Assembly (NCBI GenBank): GCA_023653785.1
Contig: JAMKCH010019701.1
Coordinates: forward strand, 31,559 to 95,558
Length of the DNA stretch: 64,000 nt
DNA from: Ophioderma brevispina
Taxonomy: Eukaryota; Echinodermata; Ophiuroidea; Amphilepidida; Ophiodermatidae
Direction of reading: 5' to 3'
In this document: one piece after another, positions 22,869-33,360 of the stretch
Layout of the letters: the number at the start of each line of letters is the position of its first letter
Numbering within the stretch: the stretch's first letter is position 1
The notes under the pieces: generated by a model
Database searches by the model: none
Seen by the model: only the letters and a program-made list of their open reading frames with translations
Told to the model about the DNA's origin: nothing
Program-made: the position numbers and the translations under genes

Positions 22869-23188
22869 AGTGTGTTTCTACTGGCAACTTGGCAAAAGCG
22901 GCTTTCGCTGACCAGCTAAGGACCCGGGTTTTTCCGCTATCTCAGCTGTTTCTATTAAAAGGCACATACCAGTATGTGGCATGCTCAACTGCACTTATGA
23001 TGCTTACTGCTATCGACTGTTTCTACTGGTGAAATAGCAGCATGCAACATGCCAAAAGCCTTCACAGAGTAGGTTTGATTTTACCGTATAACGTCGCATT
23101 AAAATAGAGGGTCGGTCTGTTTTTTACAGAGTTGGATAACAGATCGATCCATGTCCGACATGGTATACGGCCTCAGTAGAAACACACT
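22869..23188. mobile_element. MITE with AGTGTGTTTCTACTG ends, 320 bp
   Basis: 15-bp perfect TIRs: AGTGTGTTTCTACTG (22869-22883) and CAGTAGAAACACACT (23174-23188). An internal GACTGTTTCTACTGG (23016-23030) repeats the end motif. A related single end (AGTGTATTTCTACTGAG) lies near 28515-28531. The target duplication could not be read. It could be a CMC/Chapaev-type or hAT-type derivative; the superfamily is open. Confidence 0.6.
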
Positions 23189-23189
23189 G

Positions 23190-24160
23190 TCAAAAGTTTG
23201 CAAACTTAATTGTATAATTTTAAAACAAAATCAGAGCACCGGGACATTATGATACAAACATTTGCTCTTAACACTAAAATGCCAAGATTAGAATGAACTG
23301 AAATTTGGGGAGTAAACTTTTCTGAAATATACCTAGTAACTATAAACAAAACCACTGTTACAATCATTAAAATTTAAATGTACCTTTAATACTCTGGTAA
23401 GTTGTAAAAACAATTAGTCATTTATGCTTGAAATGTAAGGCTTGGATTGTGGATTTTGAAATAAACTGTGCAACATTTAGGTAATAAAATCAGAATTGAG
23501 GAGTTTCATGTTCACGTTAAATGCCCTCATGATATGTACTAATTCCCAGGAAACCATTAAATGGGCTTGGTTCATTTATGTTTTTCCTGCCCTGGATTTA
23601 TCATTCACTCATATATATGAACCACTTATCCCATACTTCAGCAATAATCAGCAAACCATACGCACAGAATACCAATTAACTTGTTGAATGACAAAAACAT
23701 AATTTACACCCCTTTAGTAGCAACAGATTTTTAATTATTTCAACACAAGGTTTACTCAGTGTTGGCCCAACTCGCATATTTTTAGGGGCATGACTTGGAA
23801 TGATGACATTCCGGCAAACTCATTATGTTGACACACCAAGTGCATCTTCACAGCCCATCACACCAAGCTATCACTTCAGTGTGACAAAAACGTAATTTGT
23901 TGGGCCTTGTGTCCATATTCATCACATTGACCATCTGACCTTATTCAAGGACAAACAAGGTCAAATTTAATGTACTACATTGAATGAAGCTTGCCTTAAC
24001 TGAAAGCATAGTAATATGGTCAAATTACAATTGCTTGTATGCTTGCAAATTTACTATGGTCAACTTTATTGTGGTTATACAGGTCTGGGTTATCTATTAT
24101 GGGAAGTCCAAATGTTAGAACACATATCCATATTGTGTGTGGCTTCACTGGCCTTGCCTT
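23190..24160. other. no recognisable gene
   Basis: Apart from the dispersed repeat near 23510-23622, nothing is recognisable. Confidence 0.4.
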
Positions 24161-24161
24161 T

Positions 24162-24271
24162 GTGTGTGTATGCATGAATGTGTGTGTGTTTATGTGTGTG
24201 TGAATGTGTGTGAATGTGTATGTGTATGCATACATGCATGTGTGTGCATGTGCATGAATGTGTGCATACAT
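24162..24271. repeat. TG-rich microsatellite abutting a MITE
   Basis: TGTG runs mixed with TGAATG and TGCATG units extend right up to the TTAA of the family A element at 24276. The three open minus-strand frames across it (H/T-rich) are repeat artefacts. Confidence 0.9.
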
Positions 24272-24275
24272 TTAA

Positions 24276-24634
24276 AGGCACTATCAGTGATTTGCTTAAT
24301 CAGAAAATAAAAAAAATCTTTAAAAATCAGATTTTTACATGTTAATAATAAGTGTAGGCATCCTAACATACCCTGCAAGTTGTAAGACCAAAAGCAGCAT
24401 AATAAGGACAAAATCGGATATTTTAGTCATTACTGTCCGTACGGACACTTACTACAACACGCACGCATTTGTATGGAGATTCGTGTCTTGGAATATTCCT
24501 TTTCTAGCAATTTTTCAGTGGGGAAAAATAACAAAAATAACTTATGATAATTCTATAGACTTATCCTTCACTTTTAAGCTGTTCCTGCAAATTTCAAATA
24601 TTTGACACTTTTGGGTGAATCGCTGATAGTGTCT
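24276..24634 (+). mobile_element. family A TTAA MITE, 359 bp
   Basis: TTAA at 24272-24275 and 24635-24638. The left end AGGCACTATCAGTGATTTGC pairs with the right end CGCTGATAGTGTCT. The interior matches the 21379 copy in the same orientation, including ATCCTAACATACCCTGCAAG and GTCCGTACGGACACTTACTA. The insertion adjoins a TG microsatellite. Confidence 0.9.
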
Positions 24635-24639
24635 TTAAG

Positions 24640-25125
24640 ATGATACACAAAGTTGGTAAAATTAACACGAGGAAAAAGGTCAAAGGTCTCATGCACGAAA
24701 AATAAATGCACAGCAGCAATTTTCACTTTCAGATCTCATACTCCCACAGCTATCAGCTATTCAACAGCTCAAGCTTGATTTATTTGTTGATGGATTCTTT
24801 CTATTCTGTCACTCACCCCTAAATAACAATCTGACCTTCATCAGGACAAGTCCCAGATAAACAAGCATGTTTGTTGTAGAACATGCCATACATTTTTACT
24901 TTTTGTGATCATTATTTTTACGATTTTTCTTTTACAACATGCATCAGTCTAATAATTGTCTGGCAATAGAAGAAATTTGAGGAAAATATGTTTATCTATT
25001 TTTTTCTATTCTTATGGAGACATAAGGGCACTAAAAAACTACTTTTTTTGTGTTGTTTTTATTTATTTATACATTGAATGGTTACCAGTGAATTAATATG
25101 AAAAGTGAAAATGATTACTAGTAGT
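24640..25125. other. no recognisable gene
   Basis: AT-rich sequence without supported features. Confidence 0.4.
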
Positions 25126-25338
25126 ATTTTCTGTCATGCTAGACAGAAAATTCAAGCATGTTTCTCCTTAGGGCTGGCTTAGACAATGGCAAGTTCAAAA
25201 CTTAGTTTTCATTTCCTTTGAGTTTCCCATTTATTTTGTTCAGTAAAACTCTGAAACATTTTCAGGTGTTGTTCTACAACCACTACAGTGCAACCTTCGA
25301 AAAATTTGTTCCTTCAGAAAACTTCCGTCTCCTTTTAA
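25126..25338 (+). mobile_element. family I MITE fragment
   Basis: Shares TTTCTGTCATGCTAGACAGAAA, AAGCATGTTTCTCC, GACAATGGCAAGTTCAAAAC, TTCAGTAAAACT and CTACAACCACTACAGTGCAA with family I. It runs directly into a family G end at TTAA 25335-25338. The outer left part is lost or unrecognisable. Confidence 0.55.
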
Positions 25339-25412
25339 AGGCTGACTCGGACTTCCACACGATGCCACCCTCGATTTTCTACCAAATCAGGCATGCATAC
25401 ATATAAAATGTC
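25339..25412 (+). mobile_element. family G MITE left-end fragment
   Basis: TTAA (25335-25338) then AGGCTGACTCGGACTTCCAC and GCCACCCTCGATTTTC match the family G terminus. Homology stops near GCATACATATAAAATG, followed by purine-rich unrelated sequence (about 25425-25500). Confidence 0.6.
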
Positions 25413-25973
25413 CCCGAAGACTAAATGGGGACAACAAAGAGGATAAATCGGGATGAGAAGTGGAGAAAGGAGAGGGAAAAGAAAGAATGGAGGATAGTCG
25501 CCACTTACAACATGCAGGGAATATGTCTGGTCTATTGTTTACCCCCAGCCTCCACAAGTTTTTGCAATTATTGTCCAAAATAGGTTCAAAGGGGCAAAAA
25601 TATTGAAATTGACTTTTTCCCCAGAAAGTGTTTGACGAATATTTTCTATTATTTTGTTTATCACCTTGTGAAGCTTTTGTTTCAAAATTTGAATGAAAAG
25701 TGATTCAAAATGAGGATTTTTCAAAGGTATCTCTGTTGACTCAATTACTTTGTGCAAACTTGAACCTTATTTTCTCGGTTTGTTTTCAAGGCATCGTCAT
25801 TTAACAATATTATAGGATCCATATTTGTCCTGTTGTCATGGGGTTTTCACTAAAATGCTGTGTGAATAATGCTCTTTTGAGGAAAAATACCATGAAACCA
25901 ACACTTTATTTTGGTCAACTTCAGACTGACTTTGCTTTATTGCATCACATATAATGGCATATATACCGTACTG
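25413..25973. other. purine-rich patch then non-coding DNA
   Basis: 25425-25500 is almost all A and G on the + strand (GGGAAAAGAAAGAATGGAGG), a potential triplex-forming stretch. The rest shows no feature. Confidence 0.45.
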
Positions 25974-26346
25974 ACCTAAGTATAGTCCCATGCTCAATTA
26001 TAATCCCACCCCAAGTTTTGAAAGAATCTGAAGAATAGTAGAAAATCCTATCATAATCCACTATTAGTTTTTTACTGGAAGGCAATAGGTAACATGCAAT
26101 TTTTGTTAAAGTCATTGCTGTTTTGGTAGTATCTTCTAGTGATTTTCTTTACAAAATTAGGTCCATGCTTCAGTTCATTTACAAGTCTTTGTTGATCATG
26201 CACACCTCATTTGACGCATGAAAATATCTAGAGTAAATTTAGTTCTGAAAGGCTAAAATGTTGATGCTCATGTGTTTCATGTTAGGGTGGAGATCATATT
26301 ATAATCCCAGCCCCTAAATTCAAGCAAAGGACTATACTATACAGTA
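25974..26346. mobile_element. TA-flanked mariner/pogo-like MITE, ~373 bp
   Basis: The left end TACCGTACTGACCTAAGTAT then AGTCC...TTATAATCCCACCCC is mirrored by the right end GGGATTATAAT in inverse and GGACTATACTATACAGTA. The outer TA dinucleotides could be the target duplication. The TIR is imperfect with a small indel. Non-coding interior. Confidence 0.6.
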
Positions 26347-27030
26347 TTTGTGGAGAGAGGCAAAGAGGTAAAGTAAGTACCTTTTTCCCAAGGATACAAC
26401 TTTGTTGTGGTTTGAACCTAGCCTATCATTAAGGCATTGCACTTTATTTTTATTTCCTACAGTCCCTGTCTACGATGTGGTATAGTGCCCTCTCATGGCG
26501 AGTCTGCATCACCTAAAGTTCCGCATTTATTTTGTGTTTTGTTTTTCTTTATTTTCCGGGATAAATCTTCTGTCTACAACTTTCCTGGGAACTGATTGAG
26601 CAATACATAGTAAGGCACCTTGCAAATGCATTGCGGTCAATCAAATGTGATAATACTACCTTGTGGCGGCACTGTTTTATGTTACTGTTGGGCATTCGTT
26701 GAGGTTAAAGAAAAGGTTGGGTTGACAGATAATGTTGGTATGAGCAATCAATTAGTAGGTACAATCCTCAATATGATGACCACGTAATACTTTGATTGAC
26801 ACATTAGTGCCTGCACAAAACTATCCCTATTTTCACAAAGACGCCTCGCTACGCTCAGCCAAGGGCTTTGCCCTTGATTGACACGCACCTCCGACGAGCC
26901 TGGATGAGGCGTCTTTGACAAAGACTAAGTTTGAACCAATAACTTCCCAATTTTATTATATAGAGAGTACAAGGTTCTAACAAATGCACCACTGTGTCCT
27001 TCATTGTCTATGCAAGCTATGTAGCAATGT
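26347..27030. other. no gene; contains a nested hairpin at 26836-26917
   Basis: The 12-nt arms CAAAGACGCCTC (26836-26847) and GAGGCGTCTTTG (26906-26917) are perfect inverses. Inside them AAGGGC-TTT-GCCCTT (26861-26875) forms a second small hairpin. The block is GC-richer than its surroundings and includes CGCTACGCTCAG, so it may be a tiny GC-rich MITE. The remainder has no recognisable gene. Confidence 0.55.
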
Positions 27031-27036
27031 CTTTAG

Positions 27037-27369
27037 AGGCTGACTCGGAGATTTCCCCAGGAGGGTGCCCTCAGTTTTCTTATAAATTGTGCTTTTGCAT
27101 ATATACATAATGCTTGTCCATTATACTAATCACCATCACTGTATGAAATAGCCAAGCTCAAATCAAAGTGCTTCATATAGAAAATCACATCATTGTTATA
27201 AAATTCCATACACACACTATCCTTTGGCACTGTTATGCTATACATAAATATTTACTGCATCAAAATGAAAAGTCCGATTCATCCATTTTAGGTGACTACC
27301 TTTAGTTCTAGGTGACTATTTTTAATCAATACCCACAACAAAATTATATTTTGAAATCTTAGTCAGCCT
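27037..27369 (-). mobile_element. family G TTAA MITE, 333 bp
   Basis: The left side reads TTAG then AGGCTGACTCGGAGATTTCC (one base off TTAA); the right side TCAGCCT is followed by TTAA (27370-27373). The interior matches 42395-42753 in reverse orientation: CATAATG(C)TTGTCCAT, AGCTCAAATCAAAGTGCTTC, ATAGAAAATCACA and GTCCGATTCATCC. No ORF. Confidence 0.85.
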
Positions 27370-27460
27370 TTAAGTAGAAAGGCCTATCAAGTAAGTGCAA
27401 ACAATCTACTAAATTACTCCTTAACAGTGAACAACCTCACATGGAATAGCTCCAAGAATA

Positions 27461-27999
27461 TAGTAGATTCAACCCATCGTGTCACAAGAGGAAAAGCTTT
27501 AGACAGCGTCGATTAGTTTGGAGAGCAGGCAGAAAAAGAAAATATGTGGCCCAATTCACCCATTTCAAGAACGAACTAAGATAATCTGGCCTTTCATGTT
27601 GACATTTTTACATAGAGAGTGCACAGACTTTCATGTTCCTTCATATTCAAAACACGGGGGCACTCAAAAGTCAGTAACATTCAACTCAACTATTACATTG
27701 GATACCACTGAAGCAAATACGATTAGTCAGAATGTTTTGAGAGTTAACGTAGCTATAAATGCACTTATGTTGACTTGAATGCTTTCATTAAGCATAGAAT
27801 TGATTTTTCTCTGAAATCGGACTAAATGTTTCAATAGATTTAGCATTGAATTTTCATTTCTCTGAAATCGGACTACATGTTTCAATAGATTTAGCGTGGA
27901 ATTTTAATTTCCAGCCACTGCACATGCCCCTCATTCAATGCCCACATACGATTAGAAAAGTACTAGAGGTAGAGGTGACACGATGGGTTGAATCTACTA
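27461..27999. mobile_element. family M TA-flanked MITE, 539 bp
   Basis: TIRs of about 25 bp, perfect for at least 20: TAGTAGATTCAACCCATCGT... and its inverse ending GATGGGTTGAATCTACTA. Both are flanked by TA, as in Tc1/mariner-type insertions. The interior holds a two-copy ~51-bp direct repeat (CTGAAATCGGACTA(A/C)ATGTTT at 27811 and 27862). An 86-codon frame (27518-27778) is inside it but resembles no transposase I know. Another copy starts at the window end (63955). Confidence 0.75.
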
Positions 28000-28004
28000 T
28001 AAAT

Positions 28005-28832
28005 GTTCTGGCATATACATTGTAAAAGAGTAGCTTGTCACAATAGGAGAGCTGGTATGATGCATTTGCTATCCACTGTTGCAAATGGCATAAAATGCAC
28101 TCCACTGAATATGATCATAGATCTATATTAAGTAATGATTTGGAGTATGCTCATTGTAGTTGTAACTATATTAAACCGGCGCCAGCCCGATAACGTTAAC
28201 AAACAAGTGCTGGTCTGACGCTATTGAAAATTTACAAAAATACATGCAGTCATGACTTTTTTTTATCTTTTGGGGTGAAATATTCTTTTCTTCTTTTGAC
28301 TTGAATTTTGTAAAAACTCAGCAGTGATAATGACATGTTGGAAGTTTGAGGTGAGTAAAGCAAATAAAAACTGATTAATCCAGGGCCCATTTGAACTGAT
28401 GTAACACATATGACAATTTAAAGTATTCATACTCGGAGAGGCTTTATTTCAATTGGGAAGTGCTTACAACAATCCTCTTTACATTTTACAGTTGCTGCTT
28501 ATTTTCACTACCATAGTGTATTTCTACTGAGCAGACACGATTTATCCGGATAAAATTTTAGTTGGTTGATACCGGTGAATTGGGCGATAGTGCGAAGTTT
28601 CTTATGAGCCGCGTTTTTTGGAAAATTCAACCGACCGTCACAGGCTGTGATTTTTCTAGCTAAATATCATAATGCATGAGTTCAACTGTGATGTATTGGG
28701 CCAAGTAAAAATAAATCTGGTTTCTGGTAACCCTTCTGTCCCTAGTTTTTAGTGTCAAAACAAAAAAAATATGCCTTTTGGGGGGAAAATTACGTCTTCC
28801 TTGTCAAATTCTGACAAGACTCCATTGACTCC
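28005..28832. other. no recognisable gene
   Basis: A single AGTGTATTTCTACTGAG word (28515-28531) relates to the 22869 MITE ends. Otherwise unremarkable. Confidence 0.4.
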
Positions 28833-29170
28833 AGTGACATGAGATTTTTTTAGGATACAAATTTCTCTCAAATTGCACAGGATCGATTGTAGACCACCTA
28901 CCAAGAACGTTCCGAAGGTTTATTGGACAAACAAGTACAAAAGAAAACGGCAAACCTTGTTTTGAACTTGCCTGACTATCGTAATTGTCAACATAGAACA
29001 CCGTGCTTTGACTTTCTGTCGTGCACGACAGAAAGTACTAAATCATCATATTATTACATAAAGACGGCGTATTCGGCTTATTCACTTCAGGTGTGATCTA
29101 ATACATTGGAAAGCATTCCAAATATGCAGAAAAATTTGGGGGCGCTTCTTTCTGGAAATCTCATGTCTCT
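28833..29170 (-). mobile_element. family I TTAA MITE with 26-nt perfect palindrome
   Basis: Reverse orientation relative to 22255-22574: CTACCAAGAACGTTCCGAAG, GGTTTATTGGACAA, TGAACTTGCCTGACTATCGT, and GCATTCCAAATATGC. The right end TGTCTCT meets TTAA (29171-29174); the left TTAA is lost. A perfect 26-nt palindrome occupies 29011-29036 (centre GTGCAC), the site where sibling copies have imperfect versions. Confidence 0.75.
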
Positions 29171-29360
29171 TTAAATTAAATTTTTCTCCTTCCTTCCATC
29201 CCAAATTTTTCAGAGCATGTTACCGGAAACAAAATTTTATTTTTGTTAGGCTTGTGTTGTGGGTTGTGATCTGCTAACTGTCTGTGATCTTTTTATAGGT
29301 AACTTTACTTCTACAACTTGCCGAGACCCGCCTCAACTTCAATCAGCCCGTTATTTGTTT

Positions 29361-29697
29361 TATTCACAGTGACCAACGTGCGAATACGGACCGAGTTGCT
29401 CCTATTCACTTTACCCCATTGCGAAGTACATCCGAGTTGCCTCCTTATTCACACTACCAATGGTACGAATCAAGTTTCGTGTTGCTCCTTTTCACATTAC
29501 CCATGTGCAAACTACCTCCAAACGTGATCATTATTCACATTACCCACGTGCGAATAAAGTTCGGTGTTCCTTATTCACACTACCCATGTGTGTATAAGTT
29601 CCAAGTTGCTCCTTATTCACATTACTCAAGTGCAATACATCAGAGTTGCGGATATTCACATTCTCCTAGTGTGAGGAATTCCAAGTTGCTGCAATGC
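29361..29697. repeat. minisatellite, eight ~42-bp units
   Basis: The word TATTCAC(A/T) starts units at 29361, 29403, 29446, ~29489 (TTTTCACA), 29532, 29572, 29614 and 29653. Each unit continues with TTACCCA-GTGCGAA-type sequence and a GAGTTGCTCC-type tail. Periods run 36-43 bp with many substitutions, so the array is old. Long open frames on the + strand (to 107 codons) are by-products of the period being near a multiple of three. Confidence 0.85.
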
Positions 29698-30037
29698 AAA
29701 TTACTAACAATTTCCAACAAGTTTGAAAATTATAACACTTAAGTGCCTAAGGGGGGTTCCATAGTACCCAAGATTTGTTTTTCGGCGATATCTCACTCGT
29801 GAAAATATTTTCGAACTCTAATTTTTTGAAGTGTGTTACTTATCGATGCGCTTCTTCCATAAAAAAAAATTACTAAAATTCTTGCCCGCTAATGAGAGAA
29901 TTAGCTTGGGTCCCTAGGAACCCCCCCCTTAGGCACCAAGGGAGTGGTGATTTTAAAAAATAACAAGGCAAACTTGTATTTACGCGAGCGTAAAATATGT
30001 CCCCGCCGAATGTCGCGACCACTTAATATGCGATAAA
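29698..30037. other. no recognisable gene
   Basis: The stretch holds an imperfect inverted pair: CCTAAGGGGGGTTCCATAGT (29747) and TAGGAACCCCCCCCTTAGGC (29915-29934), with ~150 bp between. This suggests a small foldback or MITE spanning about 29740-29940. Confidence 0.5.
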
Positions 30038-30645
30038 TTGCAACTACAAACACCCCACCCCCTCCCCAACACCCCGCAACACCCATCCCCTCCCCAACAG
30101 CCACAACTCCCCAACACCCACAAACACCCCCATCCCCCATACCCACCCCTTCCAAAAAAACTCGGCAACACCCAACCCGCAATACCCCACCCTAGCAACA
30201 CCCCCCCCTGGCAACCACCCCACGGGCAAACCCCACCTGGCACAGCTCACCCCATCCTTAACAACCCCTCACACTCCAAATCCCCGCAAAACACCCCAAC
30301 CCACCCCAATACCCCGTAACATGCTCCCCTTCACACAACACCCCACAACACGCACTGCTCTCCCCTCCCCAACACCCCTAAAGCCTCACCCTCTTCCAAC
30401 ACCCCGACACTCCCACCCCTACTCCCAAATAAACCGTAACACCGCCTCCACAACACCCCTTCACACAACATGCAACACCCTACCCCCTCAACAATAAACA
30501 GCAAAACACCAACCCCCTCCCAACCACCTCCGCAACACTACCCACTCCCCAACACACGCAACACTACCCCCCCTCCCCAACACACCCACAACTCCCCACA
30601 ACAAACCACCAACTCCCCCACAACACCCACCCCTCCCCATGGTAT
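30038..30645. repeat. ~600-bp C-rich strand-asymmetric tract
   Basis: The + strand is almost G-free and made of variable units of C runs joined by AACA, such as CCCCAACACCC and CCCTCCCCAACA. The minus strand therefore has hundreds of bases of G(3-6)TGTT-type repeats with strong G-quadruplex potential. Open frames on both strands (P/T/N-rich or G/V/W-rich) are composition artefacts. Ends are gradual. Confidence 0.9.
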
Positions 30646-30705
30646 CAATCTCAGTAGCAAAGGAATTTTTCATATCGACATGTACCAATTCAGAGATACA
30701 GCAAA

Positions 30706-31145
30706 TATGCATATTTATTAGCTCATTTGCATACCTAAGCCGCTATATTTCACAACTTTCCCAAACTTGCAAAAAAAGATAGGCCCCCATGATAGGCTAT
30801 CATACAGTGCTGGAAATTTTGAGTATCCGATGTACCGTTTAAAAATATGACAATTTACGCTGGATTTTTGCATATTAATTAGCTCATTTGCATACTCAAT
30901 TTGCCCCATATACGCCCAAAATCTAATCAGGTTGAGAACTCTTCAGGCCCGCTTCCTTCCACAAGTTACATCAGTATAGACCATACGGAACTCCAGAAAA
31001 CTTGTACACAGGCCTTGTAGGAAGATTTTCATAAATTATGCAAATTAGATACTCAATTAGCATATTTTACGCCCAAAATCTAATCGGTGTCGAGAACTCA
31101 TCAACCGCTTCTTTCCACCAATTACAACATGGGTTTAACATTTTT
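30706..31145. repeat. three ~163-bp units with ATTTGCAT motifs
   Basis: TTAGCTCATTTGCATAC occurs at about 30718 and 30883, and the related CAAATTAGATACTCAATTAGC at about 31040. ACGCCCAAAATCTAATC followed by GAGAACTC occurs in units 2 and 3. The octamer ATTTGCAT is present in units 1 and 2, and the third unit carries its inverse-like ATGCAAAT. The unit structure is diverged. It runs into a GACG repeat at 31149. Confidence 0.6.
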
Positions 31146-31148
31146 ATC

Positions 31149-31230
31149 ACGACGGACGAACGGACCGGACGGGAAGAACGACGGACGGACGACGGACGGA
31201 CGAACGGCGACCCGGACGACGGACGGACGC
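31149..31230. repeat. GACG/GACGAACG microsatellite
   Basis: Imperfect runs of GGAC/GACG/GAAC units, GC-rich and purine-biased, joined to the preceding ~163-bp repeat and followed by CCCGTCGAACTCGTTCGGCG. Plus and minus open frames here are repeat artefacts. Confidence 0.85.
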
Positions 31231-31234
31231 TGTC

Positions 31235-32590
31235 TTTCATAGTCCCCGTCGAACTCGTTCGGCGGGGCAAAATTAGAAACCATGTTGCCAGAACTATTTT
31301 TTGCTTATGTATGTTCATATGCAATGAAACAAAATTAATTAATTACATAATCAGAAAAAATCATTAACCCTTATGTGCTGAAAAGAAGCGATTTCATCAT
31401 CGAGCGGACTGCACGCCATGCTGTACCAAACCTATGGCAAAATACGACAGCCCCCACAAAAAATACAAGAATGTACAAAATGGTAAGTTGTGTTTAATAT
31501 ATGTAAATTGGTCATTTAGAGCAGATATAAAACATAAATGATTTGAAATGTGTTATGCTGTGGAAGCAGGGTCGAGAAAACATCATGCTACTTTTTGAGC
31601 GATTTTGACGCATTTCGAAAAACAATGATTTTTGCCCCTAATCCAGATGATAACCGGACTCATTATATTGCACCTGTGGCCGTGTCTTATGCCCCCTCAA
31701 AGGTGGTATGAGTTCATTGAAAATTCCTATGGGAAAATGATTAAAAATAAAAAATTCCCCCCCCCCCTTAGGACACCAACGTGAGGAAAACCCTTAGCAC
31801 TTAAGTGTTAACACCCATATGAGCATTGTATTGGCTGAATCATCATGTGCAAATGGCTTTGTTGTGATGCTTTTGTTCTCTTCATGTAATGTATTGTTTG
31901 GTGGATACATTTGCTTTCAGGTTTTGTTTCTTTAATGTTCAAGGCATTTTTAAAAGCTTGCTATGATAATTTGGGAGTAAATTGGTATATTTGCATGACT
32001 CCTCACGTTCACTTAATAAAACATTGGTATTTCTACTCAATGGATTCTGACTGTGGTGTACATGTAACTCACTATACTTCTCCAACCTGAACAAAGGAAG
32101 TGAACATAGCTGTCACACAGTCTTAAAAGTGCAAATCGCAGTAAACCACAGCTGTAATTGGATGCGCGCACAAAGTCGGCGTGTGCAATACGTATGCACA
32201 ATAGCGGCTCGAAAGCTATAACCTCACTCCTTAGTTCAGCCCGGATGAAGTATACTTAAGCACCATGCTGTGTGTAACCTCAGTTCAAACAAGGCCCATA
32301 CCAAGTTGGGGGGGGGAGGGAGTAAGACCTTCCCACAACATTCCAAAAAGCCCCCAAACTCCCTAAAAAGGACTCAAATAGGTCAAAAAATCTAAAGCGA
32401 GTGGAGCGAGCCAAACAATTAGGGGTTTTATGCTATTTTGTCAAAGAAAAAAAAACAGCAAGTAAATTTGCATTCATCCCCCAGCAAGATGGCAGTATGG
32501 AACAGACCTCATATGACCTTTGACCTTGGTCATGAAACTTGGACACAGCCACATAGAAGGAACCCATAGTGCGCCTTAAACCTAAGTCCA
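31235..32590. other. no recognisable gene
   Basis: Scattered homopolymers (C at about 31757-31766, G at about 32308-32316). An AAAGCGAGTGGAGCGAGCC word near 32396 resembles the GCGAAGCGAGCG stretch of the 44.2-kb repeat. Confidence 0.4.
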
Positions 32591-32591
32591 G

Positions 32592-32951
32592 TTAAATCGG
32601 AGTTCAACTTTTCAAAGAAGACTGAACAAAAACCTAACTAAACTGCGAACACACACACACCCGTACAGACACCAACCTGGAAACACACACACAGACATAT
32701 GGCATTGCATGCTGTTGCAATATTCATTTCTGCTTTCAACCAGGGCTATAAAAAAGGTTAAAACTTGGTAAAAAGGGTCTATTTGCCAACTTTGTAGGAG
32801 CATTTTTTGGGAAAAAAATAGTACCCTCCCCTAAAAAATCCGGCTTTTAATGGGCCTGAGTTCAAATTCCTAATGAGCCAATATTTGTAACACGTGCCCC
32901 CATAGACCACTGTTGTCAGAAATTACAGTTGCTAATTTCTCAAAGAAACAG
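32592..32951 (+). repeat. local duplication copy 1
   Basis: Matches 33361-33741 from TTAAATCGGAGTTCAACTTT to TCTCAAAGAAACAGGGCAA. It differs mainly by many 1-2 base indels in homopolymers, plus a few substitutions. It contains a CA microsatellite (about 32650-32695). Confidence 0.9.
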
Positions 32952-33360
32952 GGCAATAGCGGAGCGGCCGAGCCTTGAAAAGTGCTCTAGTTTTCGAGTT
33001 ACCCCTCCCCACCGTACAACAAAACACAACCACCTTTATTTGAAGGATAAATATATAAAAATTTATGAAAATGATGGTTGTGGTTGAAATATTGGTGGCA
33101 GGGATGATTTCTATGCCGAAAAATGAAATTTGGGCTGCAAATTAAGCGAAATTATTATTTTTTGATTTTTTTAAGGTAAAAACATTTCAATCTTATTTTT
33201 ATGGTATCCTTTTGTTATTGATATAGGTTTTATACATTGCATAAAGAGTTCAGGTAATACTCGTTGTGGTGACATGTGATAAAAAGGATGCTTTTTTTAG
33301 GAAAAAAAGGTGATTTTGGGGCTAAAATTCTAGACCCTTAAAAAAAAAAAAAAAAAAAAA

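Noticed and set aside
24020..24411. Histidine/threonine-rich minus-strand frames
   Set aside because: They are translations of a TG microsatellite.
29361..29697. CRISPR-like appearance of regularly spaced units
   Set aside because: The whole unit is repeated with even divergence, and there are no unique spacers between identical repeats. The context is eukaryotic. It is a minisatellite.
30038..30721. Several open frames of 68-93 codons on both strands
   Set aside because: They arise from the C-rich/G-rich composition, which lacks stop codons. Translations are P/T/N or G/V/W low complexity.
31038..31367. 109-codon plus-strand frame and 85-codon antisense frame
   Set aside because: Both cross the GACG microsatellite, and the R/T/D/G-rich centre is a repeat translation.
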